64,000 nt of DNA from the NCBI RefSeq assembly GCF_020404765.1, contig NZ_JAIVEM010000072.1:268442-332441 (forward strand), given 5' to 3'. The notes under the pieces are model-generated. The model did not search any database. It saw only the letters and a program-made list of their open reading frames with translations, and was not told where the DNA came from. Of the stretch, positions 35,696 through 45,240 are shown piece by piece. This stretch comes from Paenibacillus sp. BJ-4. GTDB taxonomy: Bacteria > Bacillota > Bacilli > Paenibacillales > Paenibacillaceae. The number at the start of each line of letters is the position of its first letter. The stretch's first letter is position 1. A program made the position numbers and the translations under genes.

Positions 35696-36877
35696 ATGAT
35701 AAAGAAAAACAGAATGAACCACGTTCAAAAGAACGGTGTCCCCTGTGGCGATCATCCCCGTGCATGGCTTTTCAGACACAGAATCACGGGACTGCTCACA
35801 ACGAGCGCAATAGCTCTTGTACTGCTCAGTGCTTGCGGAATGAACGATGCAGGGGAAGCCAAACCATCGTCTGGTACGAAGCCGGGACAACAGCTTACGG
35901 TGATTGACACCGATGCAGCCCGGCAGCAGGTAACGGACGAGCTGGTGGTATCGTCCATCGACAAGCTGGGGGATGTCTACGCGAGGTCTTGGCTAAGCGA
36001 CGAAGAGCTGATTGTGGAGAGACAGACCCGGCTGTTGATTCATAATGTAAAGACAGGCAAGGAACGGGCTTTGCTACCGGACCGCAAGGCTCCGCAATTG
36101 CTCGCTGTGGTATCACCGGATCAGCGCCATGTCTTTTTTACCGAGGGCAGCACCAGCAGTAAATATGATATTCGGGGCTATATTCTTGACCTAGACAGCG
36201 GTAAGGTTACATCGATTGGCAAGCTGGATATGTCCAACGAAGTGAGCTGGGGGGATAAAGGTCATCTGATTTCAGGTGCACCGGACGGCAAGATTTATCT
36301 GATTGGCCTGGACGGCAAGGCCAAAGAATTGAATTTTCAAGACCCGAATCGCTCTGAACTGATTGCTCATGTCGAAAAAGTAGGGAACGCCATATTTTAT
36401 ACAGGCCATGATAAGCAAGGGTATCTGGTGCTGAATCGGTTTACTATGGACCACCCGCAAGCTGTAACGATTGCGAATGGTGCCAGCTCCTTTGCCGTGT
36501 CGCCTGACGGTAAATGGATTGCAATTGAAAAAAGAAAATGGAACACCTCCGAACCTGTTCGCATGATTGTATTGGATGAACATGGCAAAGAGAAGGGAAC
36601 CGTCGGTCAGGGGACTTTAATGAGCCGTGGAAGCTGGTCCAGTGACGGTTCCAAGCTGGCTTTTTCCATTTATGATGAGGATCAGCAGGGGATGAGAGGG
36701 TTGTATGTGTTTGATCAGTCCACGGGTAAAACAACTCCGGTCACGACTGACATCCAGTCCTATGACAGCCCTACGGTATGGAGTCCGTCGGCTCGGTTCT
36801 TATCCATGTACCAGAATATTTCGGAAGGTGGAAAACAGCTGAATCAAAGCTACATCGTTCAATTCAAGGAGAAGTAA
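35696..36877 (+). CDS. Lipoprotein with TolB/WD40-like beta-propeller repeats
   Basis: 393 aa. A long basic N-terminus leads to a lipoprotein signal with lipobox LLSAC (Cys at about 47). The mature part has repeated propeller motifs such as VVSPDQRHVFF, AVSPDGKWIAIEKR, SSDGSKLAFSIYDED and VWSPSARFLSMY. AAGGAGG lies 10 nt before the ATG at 35696. It is on the same strand, 124 bp after the two-component pair, where it may be a target or an accessory sensor. An inverted repeat TTGTTT...AAACAA (35609-35629) lies in the gap. Function is unknown. Confidence 0.75.
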   Translation: MIKKNRMNHVQKNGVPCGDHPRAWLFRHRITGLLTTSAIALVLLSACGMNDAGEAKPSSGTKPGQQLTVIDTDAARQQVTDELVVSSIDKLGDVYARSWLSDEELIVERQTRLLIHNVKTGKERALLPDRKAPQLLAVVSPDQRHVFFTEGSTSSKYDIRGYILDLDSGKVTSIGKLDMSNEVSWGDKGHLISGAPDGKIYLIGLDGKAKELNFQDPNRSELIAHVEKVGNAIFYTGHDKQGYLVLNRFTMDHPQAVTIANGASSFAVSPDGKWIAIEKRKWNTSEPVRMIVLDEHGKEKGTVGQGTLMSRGSWSSDGSKLAFSIYDEDQQGMRGLYVFDQSTGKTTPVTTDIQSYDSPTVWSPSARFLSMYQNISEGGKQLNQSYIVQFKEK

Positions 36878-36882
36878 GAACA

Positions 36883-36918
36883 AAGGTGCACATCCACTTT
36901 CCCGGACTGCACCTTAAC
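36883..36918. terminator. Bidirectional terminator between lipoprotein and spoVR genes
   Basis: aaggtgca (36883-36890) pairs perfectly with tgcacctt (36908-36915) between two convergent genes. Confidence 0.6.
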
Positions 36919-36942
36919 TTTATGATGATAATACCAAACTGG

Positions 36943-38388
36943 CTACACAAACTTGCGATGATGCTTTTTGCCATCGTATGAAAATAGGGCAAGCTTGCCC
37001 TCAATCATCGTTTCCAAATGAACGGCGCGACCCCACAGCTGATACACATACGGGAGCGTACGCTCCATATATTTTAAATCCAGGTCAATGCCTTCATACT
37101 GGTGCTTCAGCTTCAGCTCGCCTGTATGCAGATAATCGCCGTCCTCGACGACGATATAAGGGGAACCCCCGTTCACACGCGAAAATACTAGCTGATCCCG
37201 TATGTTTTCCCAGGATTTATCGGTGATTTTCCAATCCGGCCCGCGTTTCTCAAACACGTATAGATCCAAATCCTCTGTCAGTTTTTTGGTCATGTAATTG
37301 CGTATAAAAGAGGTGTCTGAGTCAAACTCCCGTACCTCGAACATTTTAGCGCGTCCTTCGCCCGGTTTGCGTCCTTGTCGCTCCTGCTCCTCACGGGTTG
37401 GGTGATCCCATCGTTTTTCAATATCTTCAAATATTTTAAGCCCCAAATAGTACGGATTCAGGCTTTGCTTGGAAGGCTGTACGACAGAAGCATTCAGCAT
37501 CGCAAATTCAACGGTTTCATCCCCGGTCAAATCCAGTTCCCTGACAATTCGCTGATGCCAATAGGAGGCCCAGCCTTCATTCATGATTTTTGTCTCCATC
37601 TGCGGCCAGAAATACAGCATTTCGTCCCGCAGCATCGTCATAATATCCCGCTGCCAGTCCTCCAGCACCTCTGAGAATTCCTGAATAAACCAGACGATAT
37701 CCTTCTCCGGTTCCGGTGGGAACTGTCGAATCTGGATGCCTTCGCTTTCCGTCGAATCCGGCTGTGGCTTCACCGTATCCAGTGACCACAGATCATCGTA
37801 AGGCCCAGGGGGACGCTGGTGTTTTCCAGGTTCTTTCTGCTCGCGGATTTTGAGCTCCATGTAGCGTTGTTTGTCCAGATGCCTTGGCTTGATGAGCTGT
37901 GGATCAACATGCTCTTGGATCGCCAGCACGGAGTCAATGAAGGATTCCACGGCCTTTGAGCCATATTCCATTTCATAGCTGCTGATTCGATCTGCGGTGG
38001 CAGACATACTTTCCACCATATTGCGGTTCGAAGCAGAGAAGCGGGCGTTGTGCTTGAAAAAATCACAGTGCGCCAGCACATGGGCGACAATCAGTTTATT
38101 TTGAACTAAAGAATTTCCCTCCAGCAGGAAGGCGTAGCAGGGATTGGAGTTGATGACCAACTCATAGATTTTGCTCAATCCAAAATCGTACTGCATCTTC
38201 ATCTTGTGAAATGTTTTTCCAAAACTCCAGTGGCTGAAGCGCGTGGGCATCCCATAGGCTCCGAACGTGTATACAATATCCGCTGGACAAATCTCATACC
38301 GCATCGGATAGTAGTCGAGCCCGAATCCATTTGCAATCTCCATAATTTCTGATATCGCATATTCCAGCTCCTTCTGGTCGGTGCTCAT
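36943..38388 (-). CDS. spoVR: SpoVR family protein
   Basis: 481 aa, close to B. subtilis SpoVR (468 aa), needed for normal spore cortex formation. Recognisable segments are [16 protein letters not shown], the His-rich [19 protein letters not shown] region, [18 protein letters not shown] and the C-terminal [15 protein letters not shown]. It overlaps the yhbH gene by 4 bp (ATGA), so the two are translationally coupled. The biochemical function is not established. Confidence 0.93.
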   Translation of the reverse strand: MSTDQKELEYAISEIMEIANGFGLDYYPMRYEICPADIVYTFGAYGMPTRFSHWSFGKTFHKMKMQYDFGLSKIYELVINSNPCYAFLLEGNSLVQNKLIVAHVLAHCDFFKHNARFSASNRNMVESMSATADRISSYEMEYGSKAVESFIDSVLAIQEHVDPQLIKPRHLDKQRYMELKIREQKEPGKHQRPPGPYDDLWSLDTVKPQPDSTESEGIQIRQFPPEPEKDIVWFIQEFSEVLEDWQRDIMTMLRDEMLYFWPQMETKIMNEGWASYWHQRIVRELDLTGDETVEFAMLNASVVQPSKQSLNPYYLGLKIFEDIEKRWDHPTREEQERQGRKPGEGRAKMFEVREFDSDTSFIRNYMTKKLTEDLDLYVFEKRGPDWKITDKSWENIRDQLVFSRVNGGSPYIVVEDGDYLHTGELKLKHQYEGIDLDLKYMERTLPYVYQLWGRAVHLETMIEGKLALFSYDGKKHHRKFV

Positions 38389-39551
38389 CCCACCGTTCCC
38401 CCTTCCCGTTTGCGAAAAAAGGTACGTAAGGCTTGGTATACCTCACCTTTTTCCTTAATGACATAGTACATAAACTGATCTTTTTTAATGTTCTTGTAGG
38501 CTGACATCAGCGTGCTGCTGCGATTATATTGATTCACTTCTCCATAACCAAACATATTGCACCGCTTTATAAGTTCCTCGATTAGCTTCACACAACGTTC
38601 GTTGTCCGAGGTTAGGTTATCACCATCCGAGAAATGGAAGGGATAAATATTATAACTGGAAGGAGGATATCGCTTGTCAATAATCTCCAGTGCCTTCAAA
38701 TAGGCAGAAGAGCAGATCGTGCCGCCACTTTCTCCGCGGGTAAAAAATTCTTCCTCCGTAACTTCCTTAGCCTCGGTATGATGCGCGAGAAAGACAATTT
38801 CCACCTTTTCATACTGACGACGCAAAAAGCGGGTCATCCAGAAAAAGAAGCTGCGGGCGCAATATTTTTCAAAAGATCCCATCGAGCCTGATGTATCCAT
38901 CATGGCTATAATCACCGCGTTGGATTGGGGGATGGTCTTCTCTTCCCATGTTTTATAGCGGAGATCGTCCGGACTGATATGATGTATGCCTGGACTGCCC
39001 TCGCGGGCGTTGCGACGCAAATTTTCGAGAATGGTTCGCTTCTTGTCAATGTTCGCTTGCATGCCTTTTTTACGTATATCATTGAACACGATAGATTTAA
39101 CCTCAATTTGATCCTTATCTTTTTGCTGTAGATGCGGCAATTCCATTTCCTCAAACAGCATATCTTCCAGTTCTTCTATACTAACTTCCGTTTCCACAAT
39201 ATCGTGTCCTGGCTGATCGCCAGCTTTCTCGCCTTTGCCTGGCTTCTGGGAAGCAGGATCACGTCCGATGACATCTCCCACCTGACTGTCGCCATCCCCT
39301 TGGCCCACATGCTTTTGCTTTTGATAGTTATAAATAAAGCGATACTCATCCAGACTGCGAATCGGCACTTTAATAATCTGTTTACCGTCCGACATAATAA
39401 TATTTTCTTCCGTGATCAGATCGGGTAAATTTTGCTTAATGACATCTTTGACCTTCTGCTGATGACGTTGCTGGTCCTGGTACCCTTTGCGATGCAGCGA
39501 CCAATCTTCGCGGGATACGACGAATGAATATGGCTGGCGTGGTTCCGGCAT
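38385..39551 (-). CDS. yhbH: YhbH/DUF444 sporulation protein with VWA-like domain
   Basis: 388 aa. The N-terminus has [20 protein letters not shown], typical of YhbH. A von Willebrand A-like domain with a MIDAS-type [11 protein letters not shown] motif is in the C-terminal half, followed by [15 protein letters not shown]. The ATG at 39551 follows GGGGGGTG; the open frame to 39578 has no site. In Bacillus it is a sigma-E gene next to prkA; here it pairs with spoVR instead, while prkA is about 22 kb away. The E. coli equivalents are yeaG-yeaH-ycgB. Confidence 0.93.
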   Translation of the reverse strand: MPEPRQPYSFVVSREDWSLHRKGYQDQQRHQQKVKDVIKQNLPDLITEENIIMSDGKQIIKVPIRSLDEYRFIYNYQKQKHVGQGDGDSQVGDVIGRDPASQKPGKGEKAGDQPGHDIVETEVSIEELEDMLFEEMELPHLQQKDKDQIEVKSIVFNDIRKKGMQANIDKKRTILENLRRNAREGSPGIHHISPDDLRYKTWEEKTIPQSNAVIIAMMDTSGSMGSFEKYCARSFFFWMTRFLRRQYEKVEIVFLAHHTEAKEVTEEEFFTRGESGGTICSSAYLKALEIIDKRYPPSSYNIYPFHFSDGDNLTSDNERCVKLIEELIKRCNMFGYGEVNQYNRSSTLMSAYKNIKKDQFMYYVIKEKGEVYQALRTFFRKREGGTVG

Positions 39552-39660
39552 TATTAGGCACCCCCCAAGTGGATACACGGCACAGTTTGGCCTTGTTGGT
39601 TATTAAGTATATTCACGGGGATGTACGATATGTGATGGAACTCGATTTAAATTCTGCCCG

Positions 39661-39683
39661 TTTACTTTTATAATGAAAGTAAA
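39661..39683. promoter_or_regulatory. Inverted repeat around the -10 of the response regulator gene
   Basis: TTTACTTT (39661-39668) and AAAGTAAA (39676-39683) form a perfect 8-bp inverted repeat that encloses TATAAT at 39669-39674. It is a likely operator/promoter of the two-component operon, and the TTTACTT half-site recurs before the ABC genes. Confidence 0.55.
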
Positions 39684-39715
39684 AAATGTAAAAAAAGAAT
39701 GGAGAACCTTGGGTT

Positions 39716-40435
39716 ATGGAAGAAATTGCAGTACTTATAGTAGACGATGAACAGGGACTGCGGGATATGCTGACAACGGTGTTAAAAAAAGAAGGTTTTC
39801 TTCATGTTAAGCATGCAGCAACGGGGCAGGAAGCGCTGCAAGTCGTGATGGAATATCATATTGATGTGGTTGTGCTTGATGTTATGCTCCCTGATAGCGA
39901 TGGGTTTGAGGTGTGTCGTCAGATGCGTCTGTACACGGAAGCTCCTATTCTTTTTTTGACGGCAAGAGATACAGACCTGGACAAATTAATGGGTTTTGGT
40001 ATCGGGGGGGACGATTATATTACCAAACCGTTTAACCCGCTGGAAGTCGTTGCGCGTATGAAAGCTCGAATGAAATATCGGAAAGTTCCGACTGTGGCCA
40101 TGAAGCCGTCCATACGTACTTTAGATTTTGGATATTTTCGTCTGGAACTGGAGTCCGGTGTATTGTATGTGGAGGACAAGCAGGTCGATTGTCCGGCACG
40201 TGAATGGCTACTGCTGGTATTTTTGTGCAAGCACCCTAACCGTATTTTTAGTGTACGGCAGCTATATGAAGCAATCTGGAGCGAGGCCTTCTTGGGTGAT
40301 GAGAAAACCGTAGTGATTCATATCTCACGTTTGCGAAAAAAAATAGAACCTGATCCCAAGCACCCGCAATTTTTAATCAATGTAAGAGGGCTTGGTTATA
40401 AAATGGTGTCAGTCAAGTTGGAGGAGCAGGAATGA
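39716..40435 (+). CDS. OmpR-family response regulator (peptide antibiotic response type)
   Basis: 239 aa. Receiver: VDDEQG, phospho-Asp in VVVLDVMLPDSDG, Lys in ITKPFNPLEVVAR. The C-terminal winged helix ends LINVRGLGYKM. It overlaps the kinase by 4 bp, and the pair is directly upstream of a LanFEG-type transporter. Regulators in this setting (BceR, CprR and LcrR types) switch on the transporter when antimicrobial peptides are present. The GGAGA ribosome binding site is about 9-11 nt away. Confidence 0.9.
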   Translation: MEEIAVLIVDDEQGLRDMLTTVLKKEGFLHVKHAATGQEALQVVMEYHIDVVVLDVMLPDSDGFEVCRQMRLYTEAPILFLTARDTDLDKLMGFGIGGDDYITKPFNPLEVVARMKARMKYRKVPTVAMKPSIRTLDFGYFRLELESGVLYVEDKQVDCPAREWLLLVFLCKHPNRIFSVRQLYEAIWSEAFLGDEKTVVIHISRLRKKIEPDPKHPQFLINVRGLGYKMVSVKLEEQE

Positions 40436-41502
40436 ACTCTCTGGTTAAGATGTCTTTTCGTTTTATGAAAGTAACTCTTTGCTTTGTACTGGCCTATGGT
40501 CTTTGTTTTGTTATCAGCACTATCGTATATATTTTTATAAAAAGTATATTTGGTGCATCTCAAAATATAAATATGGATCTATTCTGGACAGGACTTGGTA
40601 TCGTGCAGAGTGTTGTATTTATAGCTGCCTATGGATGGTATATTGGCAAGCCTCTAATTTACATGATTAAATGGATTGGAAATATATCAACGGGAGAATT
40701 CCAAGCGCCGTTAAGTGAGCTGGAACTGCCAGAGCGTAAAAAAAGTCGGAAAAATAGTTATAAGCTCCCGTATCAATTGTATAAAGAGCTTTTTGAACAA
40801 ATGAACATCTTATCTGCTCAATTACGCCGCAATGAGGAAGAGAGAGCGGAAATAGAAAAGCGAAAACAGCAGTGGGTAGCGGGCGTAAGCCATGATCTGA
40901 AAACACCATTATCTTATATTGAAGGATATGCAGCCATGCTGACTGCCCAAGAGTATGACTGGTCCGATGAAGAACGAAGAAGCTTTAGTATGTGTATCAG
41001 TGAGAAAGTGACGGAAATGAAGCAGCTGATTCAGGATTTGAATGCTTCTATGCAGCTCAAAGAGAGCCCTCTGCCGATCCAATTAAAGAAAGAGGACATT
41101 GTGGAGTTTCTCCGTAGTGCAGTCATAGATATTGCTAACCATCCTTCGGCCGAGCAATACGAATTTTCTTTTACGTCAATGGAGGCAGCATATATTATGC
41201 CCTTCGATAGCAAATTATTAGGTAGAGCGCTACAGAATTTTCTAATTAACGCAATCATTCATAATCCTCCAGGTACACACGTTTCAATGAAAGTGAACAA
41301 AGAAAACGAAAAGCTTCATATTTCTATCGAAGATGACGGAATAGGAATGAATCCAAATGGGTTCATGCAGGTGTCTCATTCCAAAGGGCATGGGATACCT
41401 ATTGCCAAAAGCTTTATCGAAGCGCATAACGGAACGCTTCATATCCTTCCAGGGAGTAAAGCGGGTATAAGGATAGAAATTTTACTGCCGCTTAACATCT
41501 GA
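40432..41502 (+). CDS. Sensor histidine kinase with short extracytoplasmic loop
   Basis: 356 aa with two N-terminal membrane segments at about 13-37 and 47-70, joined by only about 10-20 residues. This is the layout of intramembrane-sensing kinases linked to peptide-antibiotic transporters. HisKA His is in AGVSHDLKTPLSYIEGY; the ATPase domain has LINAIIHNPPG, DDGIGMN and a shortened SKGHGIPIAKS. It probably senses the transporter or the peptide within the membrane. It is co-transcribed with the regulator. Confidence 0.88.
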   Translation: MNSLVKMSFRFMKVTLCFVLAYGLCFVISTIVYIFIKSIFGASQNINMDLFWTGLGIVQSVVFIAAYGWYIGKPLIYMIKWIGNISTGEFQAPLSELELPERKKSRKNSYKLPYQLYKELFEQMNILSAQLRRNEEERAEIEKRKQQWVAGVSHDLKTPLSYIEGYAAMLTAQEYDWSDEERRSFSMCISEKVTEMKQLIQDLNASMQLKESPLPIQLKKEDIVEFLRSAVIDIANHPSAEQYEFSFTSMEAAYIMPFDSKLLGRALQNFLINAIIHNPPGTHVSMKVNKENEKLHISIEDDGIGMNPNGFMQVSHSKGHGIPIAKSFIEAHNGTLHILPGSKAGIRIEILLPLNI

Positions 41503-41553
41503 CTTCACTTTTTGGATTGTGCTCGTTTTTTTTTGCCTGTTGTTTAGGAACTG

Positions 41554-41592
41554 TTTACTTGATGTTAACTTTACTTCAGTAAACTGTATATA
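41554..41592 (+). promoter_or_regulatory. Promoter region of the LanFEG-like operon with TTTACTT direct repeat
   Basis: TTTACTT occurs at 41554-41560 and 41570-41576 (16-bp period), followed by CAGTAAAC. TTAACT (41565-41570) and TATATA (41587-41592) are a possible -35/-10 pair with 16-bp spacing. Confidence 0.45.
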
Positions 41593-41632
41593 ACCAAAAC
41601 TTCAGCATTAAAAGTCGAGAGGAGATCAGGGA

Positions 41633-42556
41633 ATGTCTGAATATGTAATACATACACAGCAGCTAACCAGGCGTTTTGGAAAACGGGAATTTGTAAAACG
41701 ATTAAATCTCCAGGTACCTGGACAGCAAATTTATGGGTTTTTAGGACCTAATGGGGCAGGTAAAACAACCACGATTCGTATGCTGCTCGGGCTGATTAAG
41801 TCCACATCCGGAGAAATTGAGATTTTTGGGAAAAAGCTAAAAAATCAGCGCATGGAAATTTTGAAGGATGTTGGTTCCCTAGTTGAATCACCAGCCTATT
41901 ATGCTCATTTATCCGCATATAGAAATTTGGAAATCGTTACAACGATGCGTGGACTGCCGACCCGAAAAATTCATGAAGTGCTGGATTTGGTGAGACTAAG
42001 CAAGGATGCGTATCGTCCGGTAAAGGGATATTCCTTGGGGATGCGACAAAGACTGGGGATTGCCATGGCGCTTATTGCCAATCCCAAATTGTTGATTCTT
42101 GATGAACCGACGAATGGTTTGGACCCATCTGGTATCCAGGAAATCCGGGAGTTAATTATGAGCCTGCCTGGGGCTTACGGAATGACGGTACTGGTTTCGA
42201 GCCATTTATTAAGTGAAATCGAGCAGATTGCAACCTATGTAGGGATTATTAATCAGGGTGAAATGATTTTCCAGGGAACGATGAAGGAACTCACAGCCAA
42301 AAGTAAGCCTCAATTGTTCATTGAAACCCAAGATCCTGTTCTGGCTGCTGGAGCACTGATTCAGCATGGGTGGGCGGCCGGAGCTGAAACCATAGAACCC
42401 AAAGAAGTTGTAACTCCAATAGTAGATCGGCAACAATCATCGGAGATGATCAAAGTGCTTGTGGAGCACAATCACCCCATTTATCGGGTAACAGAGAAGA
42501 AAAAAACATTGGAGGAGATATTCCTGGAACTGACTGGCAAGGAGCGAAGCTTATGA
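41633..42556 (+). CDS. ABC transporter ATPase, LanF/BcrA type
   Basis: 307 aa. Walker A is GPNGAGKTTTIRM, the signature motif is YSLGMRQRLGIAM, Walker B is LLILDEPTNGLD and the switch is SSHLLSEIEQ. The Q-loop position is Glu (VGSLVESPAYY), the E-loop that marks lantibiotic-immunity ATPases (LanF, CprA). It overlaps the first permease gene by 4 bp. AGGAGATCAGGG precedes the ATG. It would power expulsion of lantibiotic-like peptides from the membrane. Confidence 0.9.
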   Translation: MSEYVIHTQQLTRRFGKREFVKRLNLQVPGQQIYGFLGPNGAGKTTTIRMLLGLIKSTSGEIEIFGKKLKNQRMEILKDVGSLVESPAYYAHLSAYRNLEIVTTMRGLPTRKIHEVLDLVRLSKDAYRPVKGYSLGMRQRLGIAMALIANPKLLILDEPTNGLDPSGIQEIRELIMSLPGAYGMTVLVSSHLLSEIEQIATYVGIINQGEMIFQGTMKELTAKSKPQLFIETQDPVLAAGALIQHGWAAGAETIEPKEVVTPIVDRQQSSEMIKVLVEHNHPIYRVTEKKKTLEEIFLELTGKERSL

Positions 42557-43260
42557 TACTCCAAGTTATAAAGGCAGAGGGGTTCAAACTGAAGAAAATA
42601 TGCTGGTGGCTTCCTCTTATTCAGGGCTGTGTACTTACAGGTATGACTGCCGTGGAATGGTATCTTTACTTTCGGCAAGGACCAGGAGGTGTCTATGCTG
42701 GTTTTGCCGTTATGTTCATGTTCCTCTCGTTTGTGATGCTGCTTGGCGGTACACTTTTGGCAAGCATTATGGCGGGTACAGAGCATGATACTCAAACATG
42801 GAAGCAGCTTATGGCGATGCCTGTTCCCAGAAGCTACATCTATTTATCCAAAATAGTATGGATCGTGATTCTGCAGTTTAGTACCGCCCTGATCACTATT
42901 GCAGGGATGAGCCTGATCTGGATGCTGTATACAAACGAGCCGATTCCATGGCGGATTATGCTGTTGCAGCCAATTAATGCAAGCTTGGCTACCCTACCTG
43001 TACTCGCTATTCAACTTTGGCTGTCCACACTTTTTACTAATCAAGCATTTCCATTAGCGTTTGGCATATTTGGTTCCATTGCAAGCTTGTTTTTGGCACG
43101 AACCAGTATTCTATGGATTAAAATATTGCCTTGGTCGTATCCTTCACTGTCAAGTCCTCTGATTAAGGAACACGTGATCTGGGTGATCATTGCTTTATGC
43201 GCAGGGGTTATCTTAACGGGACTTGGCACTCTTCAGTTTACCAAGCATGAATTCAAATAG
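42553..43260 (+). CDS. ABC-2 permease subunit, LanE-like
   Basis: 235 aa with six predicted membrane segments, including WWLPLIQGCVLTGMTAVEWY and VMLLGGTLLASIMAG. The N-terminus VIKAEGFKLKK is typical of lantibiotic immunity permeases. It is coupled to the ATPase by an ATGA overlap and followed closely by a second permease, giving the LanF-E-G order. Confidence 0.82.
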   Translation: MILQVIKAEGFKLKKICWWLPLIQGCVLTGMTAVEWYLYFRQGPGGVYAGFAVMFMFLSFVMLLGGTLLASIMAGTEHDTQTWKQLMAMPVPRSYIYLSKIVWIVILQFSTALITIAGMSLIWMLYTNEPIPWRIMLLQPINASLATLPVLAIQLWLSTLFTNQAFPLAFGIFGSIASLFLARTSILWIKILPWSYPSLSSPLIKEHVIWVIIALCAGVILTGLGTLQFTKHEFK

Positions 43261-43282
43261 AGAGGAGAAGATAAGAAGATAC

Positions 43283-44017
43283 ATGGACTCCATTTTACGC
43301 GTGGAAACGATAAAGCTTCAATGGATCATGGTATGGATTCTCATTATATTGGATGCAGTCATCAATTCTTTAATGGGAGTCCTGGAACTGAACGATTTGA
43401 AGCAGTTCTTTTCGCCCAGCTGGTTAACTTTATACACCTATTCAGCGCAATTTCACTCTATGTTTTTTTATCCGCTCTATTGTGGAATTATCGCTTCTCT
43501 TTTGTGTGCATACGAGCATCGGGATGGAGGATGGAAGATTTTATTAAGCAGCCCGTATCCTCGTCAGCATATCTATTATGCAAAATATATATTGCTCATT
43601 CTCATACTGGGTCTTGATCAGCTTATATTCATAGTAGGCTATTTTGTAAGTGGAAATATAGCAGGCGCTCCAGGGGAGATCCCCTGGCCTGTCGTCCTTT
43701 CTACCGGTTTGGGAGGATGGCTCGGGATTTTCCCACTGGCGGCACTTCAGCTTATGATCTCGATAAAAATCCGAAATTTCGGAGCTTCTCTGGGAATGTC
43801 CATTTGCTGTGTAGTTCCCAATATTGTCATAACAGGTTTTCATTCTTCCATAGGTGCGTGGTTTCCCTTTACGATTCCTTATTATATTATGATGCCTCAA
43901 ACAGCGACTTATGCACCGAGAGTTGAGCCTTACAGTCTTGGGTTGATTGTACTTTTTACGTTTTTAGCCTATCTGTATGGTGGAAGAAAAATGTTTGTGA
44001 ATAGGGACTGGTTGTAG
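43283..44017 (+). CDS. ABC-2 permease subunit, LanG-like
   Basis: About 244 aa with six predicted membrane segments; the N-terminus MDSILRVETIKLQWIMVWIL matches the LanE/LanG pattern. The start at 43283 is inferred from that pattern and has only a weak, distant AGGAG. The in-frame codons at 43223 and 43247 lie inside the upstream gene and cannot be excluded. It is the last gene of the ABC operon. No clear terminator precedes the convergent azlD gene 7 bp away. Confidence 0.8.
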   Translation: MDSILRVETIKLQWIMVWILIILDAVINSLMGVLELNDLKQFFSPSWLTLYTYSAQFHSMFFYPLYCGIIASLLCAYEHRDGGWKILLSSPYPRQHIYYAKYILLILILGLDQLIFIVGYFVSGNIAGAPGEIPWPVVLSTGLGGWLGIFPLAALQLMISIKIRNFGASLGMSICCVVPNIVITGFHSSIGAWFPFTIPYYIMMPQTATYAPRVEPYSLGLIVLFTFLAYLYGGRKMFVNRDWL

Positions 44018-44023
44018 CTAGGA

Positions 44024-44350
44024 TTACAACCACAATAGTCGAACTACAGCCATACTCACAATACCGACAACGACGGTAGCCAGCAGATTTTTGCTCCACA
44101 AGGCGGTCACCAGCGTAGGAAGGACAGCTATGAGCACTTGCCCATTAAGAGTAACCGAATGTTCGGTTCGGACGAGCAGATTTTCCATCACAAGTGCTGT
44201 GAAAATGCAAATGGGGATATAGGAAAGCCATTGTAGCACTGGCTTAGGCAGCGCCAGCTTTTGCAGCACGACGAAGGGAATGATTCTTGGGATCGCCGTG
44301 ACGATCATGCCGCCGATAATAATATACAGGACACTTGGATGAATGTTCAT
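44024..44350 (-). CDS. azlD: AzlD family branched-chain amino acid export subunit
   Basis: 109-aa protein with four predicted membrane segments (YIIIGGMIVTAIPRIIPFVV, WLSYIPICIFTALVMENLL). It works with AzlC in exporting branched-chain amino acids or their analogues. The ATG at 44350 overlaps the azlC stop (ATGA). The longer frame to 44455 lies inside azlC and is not used. Confidence 0.88.
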   Translation of the reverse strand: MNIHPSVLYIIIGGMIVTAIPRIIPFVVLQKLALPKPVLQWLSYIPICIFTALVMENLLVRTEHSVTLNGQVLIAVLPTLVTALWSKNLLATVVVGIVSMAVVRLLWL

Positions 44351-45072
44351 TTGTCGGTTAACACTCCAATCGTTGCGGTGATCATCGTAGCTACAATGAC
44401 CGCGATATGTGATGGCACCCACCAAGACAAAAGGTACATCAGAACAGCCATACACACCACGAGCAGCAGACGGTGCTTGAGCTTGGAGGTCTGTACACTT
44501 TGCAGCTGGGAAATAAGCAGGGCAAGAAACATTGCTGGCAAGGCAAAGTCCAGACCAAAGACCTCCGGCCTGGAAATCCAGTTCCCGAGAATCCCTCCCG
44601 CCACACAGGAAGCAATCCAGACAAGATATGCCGTTATATTAAGCCCGTTCATCCAGCGATCGCTTACCTGTCCGCCTTTAGCCAACTTATCTGATGCTAC
44701 CCCAAAGGATTCGTCTGTCAAAAGAACGCCGATGCCTATGTTTTTCCACAGTGAATATTTAGTAAAGTAAGGAGCCAGCGACGCGCTTAATAGCAGGTGG
44801 CGGGCATTCACAATGAAGGTCGTTAAAATAATGACGGATGGAGGACTGGCTGTAGCCAGCATTGAACACATAATAAACTGAGACGCTCCTGCGTATACAA
44901 GTGCTGACATCAGAGCAATTTCCATCGTGCTAACCCCGGATGAGGCCCCCACAATGCCTGCTGCGAACCCAATGCATACATACCCGAGCAGTGTAGGAAT
45001 ACAATCTTTAATCCCTTGTAAAAAGCTGAGTGAATCGGGCTCCGTTCTGCTCAACTCTGATGCTATGGTCAT
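44347..45072 (-). CDS. azlC: AzlC family branched-chain amino acid permease
   Basis: 241 aa, five to six membrane segments. The signature region is GYVCIGFAAGIVGASSGVS, followed by SALVYAGASQFI and LLTDESFGVAS. In B. subtilis AzlCD confers 4-azaleucine resistance. It is divergent from an XRE-cupin regulator gene that starts 168 bp away and probably controls it. Confidence 0.9.
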   Translation of the reverse strand: MTIASELSRTEPDSLSFLQGIKDCIPTLLGYVCIGFAAGIVGASSGVSTMEIALMSALVYAGASQFIMCSMLATASPPSVIILTTFIVNARHLLLSASLAPYFTKYSLWKNIGIGVLLTDESFGVASDKLAKGGQVSDRWMNGLNITAYLVWIASCVAGGILGNWISRPEVFGLDFALPAMFLALLISQLQSVQTSKLKHRLLLVVCMAVLMYLLSWWVPSHIAVIVATMITATIGVLTDK

Positions 45073-45240
45073 TTCAACCTTACCCCCAATGTAATAATTT
45101 TATAATAGTATATAACGGAAGCTTTAAAATAATCAATATATTATACGTTTGTATGTTATAGTGGATTTTTCCTGTGGCGAACAAGCCGTCTTTTGTGTAT
45201 TCTTCTTATATAGACTTTTCGATACGAGGAGGCACAGTCT

